Shown here piece after piece: positions 35,608-49,516 of a stretch of DNA of 64,000 nt (positions within the stretch are counted from its first letter, which is position 1; the number at the start of each line of letters is the position of its first letter). A program made the position numbers and the translations under genes. Source of the DNA: Nitrobacter sp. Nb-311A. Its GTDB lineage: Bacteria > Pseudomonadota > Alphaproteobacteria > Rhizobiales > Xanthobacteraceae. The stretch spans positions 392,398-456,397 of the forward strand of contig NZ_CH672416.1 in the NCBI RefSeq assembly GCF_000152905.1, written 5' to 3'. The notes under the pieces were generated by a model, which worked only from the letters and a program-made list of their open reading frames with translations, searched no databases and was not told the DNA's origin.

Positions 35608-36754
35608 CCGGCGCGTCGGCGAGCTTGCGGGCAAGAAAATCCCGAACCATCGAGGGCTCGACATCCGACGATACGACCGCCTGACCGATCGCCTTCAGCA
35701 GAATGAAGGTCAACCGGCCGCGCTTCACCTTCTTGTCCTGCGCCATCAGCGTCATAAGCGCGTCCGCATCCGCCAGACCTTCCTGCTTGAACCCGGCGAT
35801 GTCCTGCAAGCGCGTCGGCAGACCCGCCGCCGCCAGGTGCCGCTGGATGCGGGACACATCGGCAGCCGCGATCATTCCGAGTTGCGCCGAGAGTTCGGCG
35901 GCCAGGACCATGCCGATCGAGACACCCTCGCCGTGATAAAGGCGCTCGCAAAATCCGGTCGCGGCTTCCAGCGCGTGGCCGAAAGTATGGCCGAGATTGA
36001 GCAGCGCACGCTCGCCCGTCTCACGCTCATCGCGGGAGACAATGCCAGCCTTGGCGCGGCAGCTGCCGGCAACCGCCTGCTCCCGCGCAGCGCCCCCCCT
36101 GACGATATCCGCATGGCTGGCTTCCAGCCACGCGAAGAACGCTTCATCACCGAGCAGGCCGTATTTGGCGACTTCGGCATAGCCCGCGCGGAACTGGCGC
36201 GGCGACAACGTATCGAGCACGGCAGTGTCCGCGACCACCAGGATCGGCTGGTGAAAGGCGCCGACGAGGTTCTTTCCCTGCGGCGAGTTGATGCCTGTCT
36301 TGCCGCCCACGGATGAATCCACCTGCGCCAACAGTGAGGTCGGCACCTGCACGAAATCGACGCCACGGCGTACGATCGCGGCGGCGAAACCCGCGAGATC
36401 TCCGACCACGCCTCCGCCAAGCGCGACGATAAGATCGTTGCGCTCGATCCTGGCATGGATCAGTTCCTCGCAGACAAATTCGATTCCTTCATAACTCTTT
36501 GAAATCTCCCCTTCGTCGACGATGATCCGCGACGTCGCGAGACCGGCGCCGATAAGCGACGCCTCGGTTCGCTGAAGCCAATGGGTGGCGACATATTCGT
36601 CGGTGACGATGGCGACGCGCGCGCCGGGACGCAACGTGGCGATTCGCTCGCCCAGCGACGGCAGGATGCCCCGGCCGATGACAATGTCGTAGGAACGCTC
36701 ACCGAGCGCGACATCAACCGTGATCGGATCGGGGCTTTTCAATGAAGTGGTCAT
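35603..36754 (-). CDS. aroB: 3-dehydroquinate synthase
   Basis: A 383-residue enzyme for the second step of the shikimate pathway, converting DAHP to 3-dehydroquinate with NAD+ and a divalent metal. NAD-binding GGGVVGDLAGFAA near 113-125, PTSLLAQVDSSVGGKTGIN near 137-155, and metal ligands in EVAKYGLL (Glu), NLGHTFGHALE (His) and YHGEGVSIGM (His). It follows aroK by 62 bp and is probably co-transcribed with it. Confidence 0.96.
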   Translation of the reverse strand: MTTSLKSPDPITVDVALGERSYDIVIGRGILPSLGERIATLRPGARVAIVTDEYVATHWLQRTEASLIGAGLATSRIIVDEGEISKSYEGIEFVCEELIHARIERNDLIVALGGGVVGDLAGFAAAIVRRGVDFVQVPTSLLAQVDSSVGGKTGINSPQGKNLVGAFHQPILVVADTAVLDTLSPRQFRAGYAEVAKYGLLGDEAFFAWLEASHADIVRGGAAREQAVAGSCRAKAGIVSRDERETGERALLNLGHTFGHALEAATGFCERLYHGEGVSIGMVLAAELSAQLGMIAAADVSRIQRHLAAAGLPTRLQDIAGFKQEGLADADALMTLMAQDKKVKRGRLTFILLKAIGQAVVSSDVEPSMVRDFLARKLADAPV

Positions 36755-36816
36755 TGCGTGGTGTTCAATCCCCCATCAGGGTTTTTACATCGTGTTGCGT
36801 GTTTCAAAGCAGTCAT

Positions 36817-37407
36817 TTAGCCGCTGCAAAGCCTGCGATGAAGCCGGCCGACGCATTCATTGACGATCCATTCGTACGGCACGTCGCGCGAGGCGACGGT
36901 GATATCCGCCTGTTGGTAGATGGGCTCGCGCTCGGCGATAAGACGCTCGATTGTCGCGGCGGGATCGGCCGTTTTCAGCAAGGGTCTGTCGGCGCGGCGC
37001 CGGACCCGGCGCAGGATCACCTCGGCGTCCGCCTTGAGCCAGATCGAGACCGCCCGCTCGCAGAGGCGTATCCGGGTTTCATCGCGCAGCATGGCGCCGC
37101 CACCGGTCGCGAGCACGATCGGGCCGCCATTCAACAGCCGCGCGATCACGCGCGCTTCGCCATCCCGGAAGTGGGGTTCGCCATGAGTTTCGAAAATTTC
37201 GGGAATCGACATCCCGGCCGCCAGTTCGATCTCGGCGTCGGCATCGACGAATCGCATCCCAAGACGCGCCGCGAGACGTCGCCCGATGGTGGACTTGCCG
37301 GCTCCCATCATGCCGACGAGCGCCAACGACCGGCCGGCGAGCGCCGTGACAATGGCTGTCTCGGGAGATGCGCCGATGTTGGTCGGTGAAATGGTTTCGG
37401 ACGCCAA
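36817..37407 (-). CDS. aroK: shikimate kinase
   Basis: A 196-residue enzyme phosphorylating shikimate at C3. Walker A GMMGAGKST at about 32-40, FVDADAEIELAAGMSIPEIF (shikimate-binding Asp), GDGEARVI-type segment and FLATGGGAML-like LATGGGAML. I place the start at TTG 37407 (LASETIS) because homology begins shortly after it; the open frame extends to GTG 37575, but the extra 56 residues are Arg-rich and unlike the family. Start remains uncertain. It is upstream of aroB. Confidence 0.9.
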   Translation of the reverse strand: MASETISPTNIGASPETAIVTALAGRSLALVGMMGAGKSTIGRRLAARLGMRFVDADAEIELAAGMSIPEIFETHGEPHFRDGEARVIARLLNGGPIVLATGGGAMLRDETRIRLCERAVSIWLKADAEVILRRVRRRADRPLLKTADPAATIERLIAEREPIYQQADITVASRDVPYEWIVNECVGRLHRRLCSG

Positions 37408-37690
37408 AGGACACCTGCCGGAACGCGGTTGCAGTCTGAAGCGGTTTTGACATTCGGCCCTTCGCCGGCGGCGAATGTCGAATCCAAAGCTTTTGACGAT
37501 CCTTCTTGATCCAGACATCCAGTCAAGGGCGTTCGCTGAACGGGATGCGGTGTCAGGTTGGGACCGCCTCGTCACGATCAGCTATACTACTGTCGTCAAG
37601 GGCGTTGCCAGAGACTCTTGCGCTCCGCCTGCGAACATGTTGGTACTTGTTGCGCTCGCCTGAAGGTTAATATCGTGCTCGGGACTGCAA

Positions 37691-37837
37691 ATGCCCAGCC
37701 TGTTCCGCTTTCTGACAATCGTCGCGGTGCTCGGCGCGATCGGTTACGGCATTATTTTCGGGCTGGCGAATTTCGTCGAACCGACGCCGCGGGAAATGAC
37801 GGTGACCGTCCACCCGGATAAATTTCTCAAGAAATAG
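37691..37837 (+). CDS. small single-span membrane protein, 48 aa
   Basis: MPSLFRFLTIVAVLGAIGYG followed by FGLANFVEPTPREMTVTVHPDKFLKK. One membrane helix at about residues 6-24 and a polar C-terminus. Small proteins of this type occur beside xerD/aroK in related genomes and are sometimes misnamed histidine kinase; the function is unknown. It lies between divergent aroK and co-directional xerD. Confidence 0.7.
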   Translation: MPSLFRFLTIVAVLGAIGYGIIFGLANFVEPTPREMTVTVHPDKFLKK

Positions 37838-37841
37838 CTGC

Positions 37842-37945
37842 TAGAGCTATTCCGGCTTTGACGGAATCCAAGCCGGGCTCCAGCTTTTTGTTTTGACGCG
37901 TTTTCTTGACGCGAACAGGTCATTCACTTCGCTCGAAAACGCTAT
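37842..37945. repeat. dispersed intergenic repeat, family A
   Basis: GAGCTATTCCGGCTTTGACGGAAT, then TTTGACGCGTTTTCTTGACGCGAAC and CGCTCGAAAACGCTATA. It lies between the small membrane protein and xerD and supplies the spurious 5' extension of the xerD frame. Confidence 0.7.
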
Positions 37946-37955
37946 AGGCGGCGGC

Positions 37956-38915
37956 ATGACATCCGACAAAGTCTCCGACACGAAGCTGGCCGCCTTGTTT
38001 CTCGACATGCTGGCGGCCGAACAAGGCGCCGGCGAGAACACGCTCGACGCCTACCGCCGGGATCTCGAGGATTTATCCGCGTTCCTCGCCCGCGCGCGGC
38101 GGAGTTTCGTCATCGCTGACACCCAGACGCTACGAGACTACCTCAATGACCTCGACCTCAGGGGTTTCAAGTCATCGAGCGTCGCGCGGCGTCTGTCAGC
38201 GATGCGTCATCTGTTTCGTTTCCTGCTGAGCGAACGCGTCAGGAGCGACGATCCCGCGGCCATCCTTTCAGGGCCAAAACGCGGACGCAGCCTGCCGAAA
38301 ATCCTGTCGATAGCCGATGTCGACCGCCTGCTCGCGCGCGCAAAGGCGGATGCCGAATCTCCCGACATCTCACCTGCCCGGCGATTACGCGCGGCGCGGC
38401 TGTATTGCCTGCTGGAAGTGCTCTATGCCACCGGCCTGCGTGTCTCCGAACTGGTCTCCCTGCCGCTGTCGGCGGCGCGGCGCGACGCCCGCATGATCGT
38501 GGTGCGCGGCAAGGGCGGCAAGGAGCGGCTAGTGCCGCTCAACGATGCGTCGCGGCAGGCGATGGCAAACTATCTCGTCGCGATCGACGATCAGCGCGGC
38601 GCGGGCAAAACTGCGGCGACACGACCGAAATGGCTGTTTCCGTCGTTCGGCGATAGCGGCCACCTGACGCGCCAGCACTTTGCGCGTGAGCTGAAGGAAC
38701 TCGCGGCGGCGGCCGGTCTCGCGCCCCGGCTGGTCTCGCCGCACGTGCTGCGCCATGCCTTCGCAAGCCATCTGCTGCATAACGGCGCGGACCTGCGGAT
38801 CGTGCAGACATTGCTCGGCCATACCGACATCTCGACCACGCAAATCTATACCCACGTCGTAGAAGAGCGCCTGAAAAGCCTGGTGCGCGACCTGCACCCG
38901 TTAGCGGAAGCCTGA
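37956..38915 (+). CDS. xerD: site-specific tyrosine recombinase XerD
   Basis: A 319-residue recombinase that resolves chromosome dimers at dif together with XerC. The N-terminal SAM-like core-binding domain ([13 protein letters not shown]) is followed by the catalytic domain with Arg in ATGLRVSEL, Lys in RGKGGKERL, HxxR in [12 protein letters not shown], the LGH triad residue and nucleophile Tyr in TQIYTHV. ATG 37956 is used because the upstream 21 codons lie in a dispersed repeat. This is the housekeeping enzyme, not an island integrase. Confidence 0.94.
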   Translation: MTSDKVSDTKLAALFLDMLAAEQGAGENTLDAYRRDLEDLSAFLARARRSFVIADTQTLRDYLNDLDLRGFKSSSVARRLSAMRHLFRFLLSERVRSDDPAAILSGPKRGRSLPKILSIADVDRLLARAKADAESPDISPARRLRAARLYCLLEVLYATGLRVSELVSLPLSAARRDARMIVVRGKGGKERLVPLNDASRQAMANYLVAIDDQRGAGKTAATRPKWLFPSFGDSGHLTRQHFARELKELAAAAGLAPRLVSPHVLRHAFASHLLHNGADLRIVQTLLGHTDISTTQIYTHVVEERLKSLVRDLHPLAEA

Positions 38916-39083
38916 CCGGCCGCGTAGACGCAGACGCTTTCGAACAGACATCGCAACCCCGGCCCCGACGTCCGCACCCTCGCTTCGCCCTTGACTTAAC
39001 GCCAATCAGCCGCGAAAGAGCGCTCGCGCCCAACCGCGCCGAACCAGCTCTCGGGCGTCCAGTCTCTCCCGCCTCCTAAATAT

Positions 39084-39110
39084 TTGACAAAAATGACTTT
39101 TCTCTATCCG
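39084..39110 (+). promoter_or_regulatory. candidate promoter upstream of accA
   Basis: A perfect TTGACA at 39084-39089, followed at 15 bp by TATCCG (39105-39110). The spacing is short and the -10 weak, so this is tentative. A separate TATACT at 39145-39150 lies only seven bases before the accA ATG. Confidence 0.3.
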
Positions 39111-39156
39111 ATCGATAGATTTCGCCTCCACGCGCCTTCGTCTCTATACTGCTGGA

Positions 39157-40119
<963 letters not shown>

Positions 40120-40425
40120 GCAGGGTGCTTCGTCACGTCTGGCGACACGAATTCATGCCTCTCCGATCACAGGCAAGCGGGAGTTTGCCCCCCGGCGTAT
40201 CATGGCCGTTCCGGAACATGGCTTTTCGGGAAGTCGCCGGATCGCCCTAATTCAGCCTCGCGGGGAATATTTAATCTCCATTCACCATCGAAGCCAGTGT
40301 TCGCCTCGTTCGGTTCCGCTCGGCTTGCGGTCACGCAGGCTTAAGGATAATATTTTATTCAATGGCTTGGGGCAGGATGCCATGAATGGGGGTGCAGGCT
40401 TGCCTGTCTCTTGCGGAGCTTTGCT
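40120..40425. other. intergenic region upstream of the L,D-transpeptidase gene
   Basis: No gene is supported and I see no strong hairpin. Only the GGAG ribosome site at the end can be assigned. Confidence 0.4.
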
Positions 40426-41901
40426 GTGATCAGTCGCTCGACCGCTCGCGCGATCATGACCTTGGCCGCGCTGACGGGCGGAACGCTTCTGGCCGGCTGC
40501 AACACCGACGACGCCTCGCTCGCGAGCAACGCCAAGGCCAACCGGCCGGTTCCCCCCAAGCTCGTCGCTGCCATGACCGCGAAGGACATGGAACTGCAAT
40601 CGCCGATCCTGATCCGCCTCTTCAAGCAGGAGGCCGAGCTCGAAGTCTGGAAGCAGGACCGATCGGGCAAGTTCGCACTGCTCAAGATCTACCCGATTTG
40701 CCGCTGGTCCGGCGATCTTGGCCCCAAGACGCGTGAGGGAGACCGTCAGGCTCCGGAAGGATTCTACAGTATCACGCCCGCGCAGATGAACCCACGCTCC
40801 TCCTATTATCTCTCGTTCAACACCGGCTACCCCAACGAGTTCGACAAGTCATTGGGACGCACCGGTTCGCAATTGATGGTGCATGGCGACTGCTCCTCGC
40901 GCGGATGCTACGCCATGACCGACGAGCAGATTGCCGAAATCTACGCCGTCGGCCGGGAGTCATTCTTCGGCGGTCAGCGCGCCTTCCAGCTTCAAGCCTA
41001 TCCGTTCCGCATGACGGCTGCGAACCTTGCGAAGCACCGCAACAATCCGAACATGCCGTTCTGGAAGATGATCAAGGAAGGCAACGATCATTTCGAAGTG
41101 ACGCGTCAAGAGCCGAAGGTCGCATTCTGCGAGCATAAGTACGTGTTCGATCCGGCGCCTCCGCCCGGCTCAACCCGGCCGCTTGAGTTCAACGCCTCGG
41201 CGAGATGTCCGGCCTATGCGGTGCCTGACGACATCGCAAGCGCCGTACGCGAGAAGCAGCAGCGCGACAACGCCGAAATCGCCAACCTGATCTCGAAAGG
41301 ATCGCCGGTCGCCAAGCTCAACACCGGAATCGACGGCGGTATGAACCGAGTGTTCGCCGCCAAGCTGCCGCAAGGTCAGACGGGGCTTTCAGATCCCGTG
41401 GAACCCGGCCTGAGGGCCGCGGCGTTTTCGCCGGCACCCGGCACGATTCCGCCGACGGTCAACCCGCCGCGCAATTCAGCGGCAGCGACGGTTACGACCT
41501 CATACGAACCGGAGACCGACGTGACAAGGCCGTCGTCATCTCTGCTCGCCCCTTCCAAGCCGAACAACATCTTCACCAACCTCGCCCGCAAGATTGGTTT
41601 CGGAGACGCCGACACGACTGCCACAACCAAAGGCTCTGTTTCGGCTTCGGCCAAAGAATCTGCTCCGGCCAGACCGAAGGCCGCAACTCCGGCGCGAAGC
41701 GCTCGGTCGCGCCCGACCGTGGCGAAACACGCAACGCCTAAACCGGCAGAGAAGACGGCCCGAAAGGCGGCCAAGCCCGAACACGTCGCGACCGCGCGTC
41801 CGCAATCCAGATCAGCGGAGACGGTGGCCACACCGACTCCGAGCACCGCGCCGGTGGCGTCAACGGGCTCGTTCGACAGCCGCTTCTCGGCGTTCCGCTA
41901 G
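40426..41901 (+). CDS. L,D-transpeptidase family lipoprotein with repetitive C-terminus
   Basis: A 491-residue protein. The N-terminus ends in lipobox LLAGC, so it is probably a lipoprotein. The YafK-like L,D-transpeptidase domain covers about residues 45-250 with the catalytic segment VHGDCSSRGCYAMT (His, Ser and nucleophile Cys). Such enzymes cross-link or trim peptidoglycan. Residues from about 370 are Ala/Thr/Lys/Pro-rich and low-complexity, possibly spanning the cell wall. I chose GTG 40426 with GGAG upstream; the frame opens at TTG 40411. Confidence 0.88.
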   Translation: MISRSTARAIMTLAALTGGTLLAGCNTDDASLASNAKANRPVPPKLVAAMTAKDMELQSPILIRLFKQEAELEVWKQDRSGKFALLKIYPICRWSGDLGPKTREGDRQAPEGFYSITPAQMNPRSSYYLSFNTGYPNEFDKSLGRTGSQLMVHGDCSSRGCYAMTDEQIAEIYAVGRESFFGGQRAFQLQAYPFRMTAANLAKHRNNPNMPFWKMIKEGNDHFEVTRQEPKVAFCEHKYVFDPAPPPGSTRPLEFNASARCPAYAVPDDIASAVREKQQRDNAEIANLISKGSPVAKLNTGIDGGMNRVFAAKLPQGQTGLSDPVEPGLRAAAFSPAPGTIPPTVNPPRNSAAATVTTSYEPETDVTRPSSSLLAPSKPNNIFTNLARKIGFGDADTTATTKGSVSASAKESAPARPKAATPARSARSRPTVAKHATPKPAEKTARKAAKPEHVATARPQSRSAETVATPTPSTAPVASTGSFDSRFSAFR

Positions 41902-42250
41902 AGTCTGTTTCAACTGCGTTGAACCGACTCGTCGCTTATATTTTTGTTTGAGCATGATCTTTTCCCGAAAACCGGTTTCCGGTTTTCGGGATCATGTCAG
42001 ACCGGCGTTTTTCCCGGCCATACGACGCGGTCTTAGAGCGTTTTCGAGCGAAGTGGACACCGGTTCGCGTGAAGAAAACGCGACAAAACAAAATCATAGA
42101 GCTCGTTTCTGATTCTATCAGAAGCGGCTAGGAGACTGTCGACCTCTGACAGAAATCAGAAGCATGCCTTCATGATTTTAATCTGAAGCGTTGTCTTCAC
42201 CCGAACCCGTATCCATCCTGGGTCAAGCCGGAGGCGCGAAAACGCTCTGG
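41901..42250. repeat. cluster of dispersed repeats, families B and A, between the L,D-transpeptidase and secA
   Basis: Family B occupies about 41901-41997 (AGAGTCTGTTTC to a palindrome CCGAAAACCGGTTTCCGGTTTTCGG-type and GATCATG). A family A copy follows at about 42034-42130 (TTTTCGAGCGAAG, GTTCGCGTGAAGAAAACGCG, TTCTGATTCTATCAGAAG), and a partial inverted copy at 42135-42250. Stacked repeats between convergent genes could act as terminators. Confidence 0.7.
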
Positions 42251-42289
42251 GGCTCGCTCGCCACGAATGATAGGCCACGTCAGGGAGCC

Positions 42290-45148
<2,859 letters not shown>

Positions 45149-45692
45149 CCCAAATTCCTGTCTTCGCGGTTTGCCGTTGCAGCCATGTGGTCGTCTCCTG
45201 GAGCTCCGCTTCTGATGGTTCAGAAGCGGCAACGAGTTTGCTTCACGCGAACCGGAAATCCCGTTCGAAAAAGCTCGAGGGTCCGAACCCGAATGAGTTC
45301 GAACCACCGAAGTCCGCCTGGGTCTGCGGCGCCTTCGGACTTCGCAACCACCGCAGGAGCCGCCTATCAACTCAACTCATCGTGACGCATCAGGGCCGAA
45401 AGTCCCGAAAGCCGAGCGTCCGCATAGTGGGTTGAGATTCGGTGACCCGGGGTTCAATCGCAAAAGCACAGTCAGAACCCGCCTTTGCTGTCGACCGTCC
45501 GGCAGAAATATGGCCGGCCCCGGGGGTTGTCAACGGTGGCCGGAACACCGGTTCGAAGCGTCTGCGACTGAAACGGCGGCGTCCGCCTGTCCGGAGTTCA
45601 TGATTTTGACAGAGTTTTCGCATTGCCAAGACCCCACGATTGAGCGAGTGTCCGCCGCCCCACATCCTCCTCCTGGAGATCAAGGACTTCTC
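45149..45692. other. divergent region between secA and the parvulin gene, with a family-A repeat
   Basis: A family A copy at about 45206-45285 (GCTTCTGATGGTTCAGAAGC, then GCTTCACGCGAACCGG and CGTTCGAAAAAGCTCGAG). Elsewhere only shadows of extended frames. A TTGACA at 45606-45611 faces the parvulin gene but has no convincing -10. Confidence 0.5.
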
Positions 45693-46610
45693 ATGACCAT
45701 CCTATTGCCCGCAACGAAACACAGTCTGCGCGTTCGCCTGGCTTCGTCCGCTCTCGGCGGCTGCCTGGCCGCTGTCCTGTTCGTCGGCACCCCGGTCCAC
45801 GCAGCCGATGCGGATCCCGTGCTGGCAAAAGTTAACGGCACCGAGATCCACCAGAGCGACGTTAATCTTGCCGAGCAGGAATTGGGTCCGAGCCTCGCGC
45901 AGATGGATCCGGCGGCCAAGCAGGAGAACATACTGTCTTTCCTTATTGACATGAAGATCATCACCAAGGCCGCCGAAGAAAAGAAAATTGAAAACAGCGA
46001 GGAGTTCAAAAAACGGCTCGCCTTCGCCCGCGATCGTTTGTTGATGGACAGGCTGCTGGCGTCCCAGGGCAAAGCGGCGATCACCGACGACGCCATGAAG
46101 ACCGTCTACGCGGATGCCTCCAAGCAGATCACCAGCGAACAGGAGGTTCATGCCCGCCACATCCTGGTGCCGACAGAGGACGAGGCCAAGAAGATCGAGG
46201 GCGAATTGAAGAAAGGCGCGGACTTCGCCGAACTTGCCAAGAAAGAATCCAAGGATCCCGGGGCCTCCGACGGCGGCGACCTCGGCTTCTTCACCAAGGA
46301 GCAGATGGTACCGGAATTTTCAAAGGTCGCCTTTGCGCTGGAGCCCGGCAAGATTTCCGACCCGGTCAAAACCCAGTTCGGCTGGCACATCATCAAGGTC
46401 GAGGAAAAACGCGCCCGCAAAGCCCCCGACTTCGATCAGGTCAAGCCGCAAATCGAGCAGTTTGTGACACGAAAGGCGCAGGCAGAATACGTCGCCAAGC
46501 TACGCGAGACCGCCAAGATCGAGCGCATGAACAAGCCGGCCGCTCCGGCAGGCGGAGACAAGGCCGGCTCCGCCAAACCCGCAGACGGTAAAACGCCGGC
46601 GAAGAAGTAA
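45693..46610 (+). CDS. periplasmic parvulin-type peptidyl-prolyl isomerase
   Basis: A 305-residue protein. A signal peptide covers residues about 10-33 (ending VHAADA). A SurA/PrsA-like N-terminal chaperone domain precedes one parvulin domain (about 150-240) with [47 protein letters not shown] and [10 protein letters not shown]. It helps fold exported proteins. The C-terminus is Lys/Ala/Pro-rich. An AGGA-rich leader precedes ATG 45693. It faces away from secA and ends at a strong terminator. Confidence 0.92.
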   Translation: MTILLPATKHSLRVRLASSALGGCLAAVLFVGTPVHAADADPVLAKVNGTEIHQSDVNLAEQELGPSLAQMDPAAKQENILSFLIDMKIITKAAEEKKIENSEEFKKRLAFARDRLLMDRLLASQGKAAITDDAMKTVYADASKQITSEQEVHARHILVPTEDEAKKIEGELKKGADFAELAKKESKDPGASDGGDLGFFTKEQMVPEFSKVAFALEPGKISDPVKTQFGWHIIKVEEKRARKAPDFDQVKPQIEQFVTRKAQAEYVAKLRETAKIERMNKPAAPAGGDKAGSAKPADGKTPAKK

Positions 46611-46636
46611 AATTGACGAGCTAATATTGAGGATCG

Positions 46637-46670
46637 ATGGGCGGGATGAGACAATCATCCCGCCCATTTT
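46637..46670 (+). terminator. intrinsic terminator of the parvulin gene
   Basis: A perfect 13-bp stem ATGGGCGGGATGA / TCATCCCGCCCAT with loop gacaa, immediately followed by TTTT counting the stem's final T, beginning 27 bases after the stop codon. Fits a rho-independent terminator. Confidence 0.8.
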
Positions 46671-46688
46671 ACATCCGGCTCTTTTCTT

Positions 46689-46827
46689 CCCTCTCCCCTT
46701 GTGGGAGAGGGTGGCTGAAATAAGCGAAGCGAATACGCGCCGGGTGAGGGATCATCGCACGGCCAGGCCTACCCCTCACCCGCTTCGCGACGTCGCCGCT
46801 CAACGTCCTCTCCGCAAGGGGAGAGGA
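46689..46827. repeat. dispersed palindromic repeat, family C
   Basis: CCCTCTCCCCTTGTGGGAGAGGG at the left, GGGTGAGGG and CCCCTCACCCG in the middle, CCTCTCCGCAAGGGGAGAGGA at the right. The outer arms are inverted copies, so a large hairpin can form. The element sits directly before argJ and creates its spurious 5' frame extension. Copies occur near 57.1 and 58.3 kb. Confidence 0.75.
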
Positions 46828-46848
46828 CGAAACGCCGAGGCCCGCCGC

Positions 46849-48087
46849 ATGTCCACCATATCCCCCCTCGCCCCGACCGATGTCCCGGACATGCCCGCGA
46901 TCGCAGGCGTCCGCCTCGCGACCGCCGCGGCCGGCATCCGCTACAAGGGCCGCACCGACGTGCTGCTGGCCCTACTGGACAAAGGCACGACGGTGGCCGG
47001 CGTATTCACCAAATCGAAGTGCCCGTCGGCGCCGGTCGAGTGGTGCCGCGCGCGATTGAAAGGCGGCAGCGCGCGGGCCTTGGTGGTGAACTCGGGCAAC
47101 GCCAACGCCTTCACGGGCAAGACCGGCCGCGAGGCCACCAAGCTGACCGCCGACATCGCCGCCAAGGCGGCCGGCTGCAAGGCTAGCGATATCTATCTTG
47201 CCTCGACCGGCGTGATCGGCGAACCGCTTGACGCCACGAAATTCAACGGCGTGCTGGAAACGCTGGGGCGCGACGCCGCACCGGATCGCTGGATGGACGC
47301 CGCGCGCGCCATCATGACCACCGACACATTTCCGAAGGTCGGGACCGCGCGCGTGAAGCTCGGCAAGGCCGCCGTCACCATCAACGGCATCGCCAAGGGC
47401 GCCGGGATGATCGCGCCCGACATGGCGACCATGCTTTCGTTTGTCTTTACCGATGCGCCAATTGCGGCAGCAGCCTTGCAATCGCTGTTGAAGAGCGGCG
47501 TCGAAGACACCTTCAACGCCATTACCATCGACAGCGATACATCCACCTCCGATACGCTTCTGGCGTTCGCGACCGGCGCCGCGAGCGCCCGCGGCGCGCC
47601 CAAAATCAGCCGCGCCAGCGATCCCCGCATGAAAGCATTCGCGAAAGCGTTTCACGGCGTGCTGGCCGATCTCGCCGAACAGGTGGCGCGCGACGGCGAA
47701 GGCGCGCGCAAGCTGGTCGAGGTCATCGTCGAAGGCGCGTCATCGAAGGCATCGGCGCGCAAAATCGCCAAGTCGATCGCCAATTCGCCGCTGGTGAAGA
47801 CCGCGATCGCGGGCGAGGACGCCAACTGGGGCCGTGTGGTGATGGCGGTGGGCAAGGCCGGCGAGCCAGCCGACCGCGACAAGCTGTCGATCTATTTCAA
47901 CAGCATTCGCGTCGCAAAACGCGGCGCGCGGGACCCGTCTTACAACGAGGCGGAAGTCTCGAAGACCATGAAGAACGACAGGATTCAGATCAAGACAACG
48001 CTCGGCCTCGGCAAGGGCCGCGACCGCGTGCTGACCTGCGACCTCACCAAGGAGTATGTTGCGATCAACGGCGATTACCGGTCGTGA
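46849..48087 (+). CDS. argJ: bifunctional ornithine acetyltransferase / N-acetylglutamate synthase
   Basis: A 412-residue enzyme of arginine biosynthesis that moves acetyl from N-acetylornithine to glutamate. The self-cleavage site is in PDMATML (cut between Ala193 and Thr194; Thr is the nucleophile). Other family segments: [29 protein letters not shown] and [13 protein letters not shown] 46849 is the family start. The stop overlaps the GTG start of mutT by four bases, so translation is coupled. Confidence 0.96.
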   Translation: MSTISPLAPTDVPDMPAIAGVRLATAAAGIRYKGRTDVLLALLDKGTTVAGVFTKSKCPSAPVEWCRARLKGGSARALVVNSGNANAFTGKTGREATKLTADIAAKAAGCKASDIYLASTGVIGEPLDATKFNGVLETLGRDAAPDRWMDAARAIMTTDTFPKVGTARVKLGKAAVTINGIAKGAGMIAPDMATMLSFVFTDAPIAAAALQSLLKSGVEDTFNAITIDSDTSTSDTLLAFATGAASARGAPKISRASDPRMKAFAKAFHGVLADLAEQVARDGEGARKLVEVIVEGASSKASARKIAKSIANSPLVKTAIAGEDANWGRVVMAVGKAGEPADRDKLSIYFNSIRVAKRGARDPSYNEAEVSKTMKNDRIQIKTTLGLGKGRDRVLTCDLTKEYVAINGDYRS

Positions 48088-48485
48088 AGCTCACCCTGGT
48101 CGTCGCCTGCGCGCTGATCGACGCCGACAACCGCGTACTGATCGCGCAGCGGCCGGAAGGCAAGCAACTTGCCGGCCTGTGGGAGTTTCCCGGCGGCAAG
48201 TTCGAGCCTGGAGAACGCCCCGAAGAGGCGCTGATCCGTGAACTGCGCGAGGAACTCGGAATCGTCACGCAGGAGGGATGCCTGGCGCCGCTGACCTTCG
48301 CAAGCCACGCTTACGAAAGTTTCCACCTGCTGATGCCACTCTACATCTGCCGGCGCTGGGAAGGCACGGTGACCTCGAAAGAGGGGCAGGCGCTGAAGTG
48401 GGTTCGGGCCAACAAGCTTCGTGACTATCCGATGCCGCCCGCGGACATCCCTCTGATACCGCCGTTGATCGATCTGTTGATGTAG
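48084..48485 (+). CDS. mutT: MutT-type Nudix hydrolase (8-oxo-dGTP diphosphatase)
   Basis: A 133-residue protein with a complete Nudix box, [24 protein letters not shown] split as G-x5-E-x7-REUxEE-x-G-U, at about residues 37-59. MutT-type enzymes clear 8-oxo-dGTP to prevent mutation. The GTG start overlaps the argJ stop (GTGA). The C-terminal [19 protein letters not shown] fits MutT. The following hairpin may end the transcript. Confidence 0.9.
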   Translation: MKLTLVVACALIDADNRVLIAQRPEGKQLAGLWEFPGGKFEPGERPEEALIRELREELGIVTQEGCLAPLTFASHAYESFHLLMPLYICRRWEGTVTSKEGQALKWVRANKLRDYPMPPADIPLIPPLIDLLM

Positions 48486-48506
48486 ACAATTTCGCACGGC
48501 AACGCG

Positions 48507-48545
48507 TTGCCGTCATGGCCGGCCTTGTGCCGGGCATGACGGCAA
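48507..48545. terminator. inverted repeat between convergent mutT and methyltransferase genes
   Basis: TTGCCGTCATG at 48507-48517 and CATGACGGCAA at 48535-48545, an 11-bp perfect stem with a GC-rich loop. It sits between two converging genes and can serve both directions. Similar hairpins are common repeats in this bacterial group, so it may also be a dispersed element. Confidence 0.5.
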
Positions 48546-48559
48546 AACCATCCCGCGTC

Positions 48560-49411
48560 TTACTTCTTCTCGATAGCCTTCACCGCGTCCTCAAGCCTCG
48601 CCTTCGCCGATCCCGGCTTCAACGGCTTCTGCTGGCTGTCATGCGGCGCCCATCCCGAGAGCCACACGATATCGAAGGTCGCGCGGATGCGGCCGTCGGC
48701 ATCGGCGAAGCGCTCATGATAGATCTGCGCCATCCGCAACAGGGTTGCGCGGCGTAACGGCCTGCGGCGGCGCTCGGTCAGCACATTCGTCGCGCCCATG
48801 CGGCGCAGATCATGCATCAGGGCGAAAGGGTCATTATAGCGCACCATGACCCGGTCGACGTCCGTCACCGGCAGCGCGAACCCGGCGCGTTGCAGCAGCG
48901 CGCCGACATCGCGAAGGTCGGCAAACGGTGCGACGCGCGGCGAGATGCCCCCTTCAAGCTCCGCCTCGGCCATCGCGAACGCCTGACGCAGCTCGGTCAG
49001 CGTGTCTCCGCCGATCGTGGCCGCCATCAGCAACCCGTCCGGTTTCAGGGCGCGGCGGATCTGCGCCAGCAGGCCCGGAAGATCGTTGACAAACTGGAAG
49101 GCAAGTCCGGAGACGGCGAGATCAAGAGAATCGGGCGACAGCCTCACCGCTTCGCTTTCGTCAACCGGGAGATCGACGCGCGAAAGCTCCCCGACCCGGG
49201 CCGAGAGCGCGCCGCGCACCTGATCGCCGGGCGTGCCGATATCCGCCGCGCACCGAAACTCGCGCAGCACAGCGTGCAGCCTCTCCGCCATATCCTCCGC
49301 AATGCGATCGAGCAGAAACGACACGGCTCCTGCTTCGGCCGCGCGTTTCTGCCGCTCGCGCAGCAAGGCGCGGTCGAACAGAACGGGCGGAGAAGACGGG
49401 TCCGGAGCCAT
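48560..49411 (-). CDS. class I methyltransferase, NDUFAF5/BioC-like
   Basis: A 283-residue protein: FDRALLRERQKRAA at the start, LSPDSLDLAVSGLAFQFVNDLPGLL, RRALKPDGLLMAATIGGDTL and PRVAPFADLRDVGALLQRAGFALPV. This arrangement is characteristic of the NDUFAF5-like group, whose mitochondrial member hydroxylates an arginine of complex I subunit NDUFS7, and is related to BioC. The SAM-binding motif I (AADIGTPGD) is weaker than usual. Function in this bacterium is inferred only. Confidence 0.8.
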   Translation of the reverse strand: MAPDPSSPPVLFDRALLRERQKRAAEAGAVSFLLDRIAEDMAERLHAVLREFRCAADIGTPGDQVRGALSARVGELSRVDLPVDESEAVRLSPDSLDLAVSGLAFQFVNDLPGLLAQIRRALKPDGLLMAATIGGDTLTELRQAFAMAEAELEGGISPRVAPFADLRDVGALLQRAGFALPVTDVDRVMVRYNDPFALMHDLRRMGATNVLTERRRRPLRRATLLRMAQIYHERFADADGRIRATFDIVWLSGWAPHDSQQKPLKPGSAKARLEDAVKAIEKK

Positions 49412-49516
49412 GTGGTTTGGTACGCCGGTCAGCGGTCATCTGGCAATCGCGTCCGAGGCAGGAAAAGCCGCGCTCTCCAGCTTGAGCACGGCAATATCGA
49501 GGATTAGCCTTGCCCT

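Noticed and set aside
37956-38915. xerD as an integrase of a mobile island
   Set aside because: Sequence and context match the housekeeping XerD; neighbours are core genes on both sides and it is far from the accessory region.
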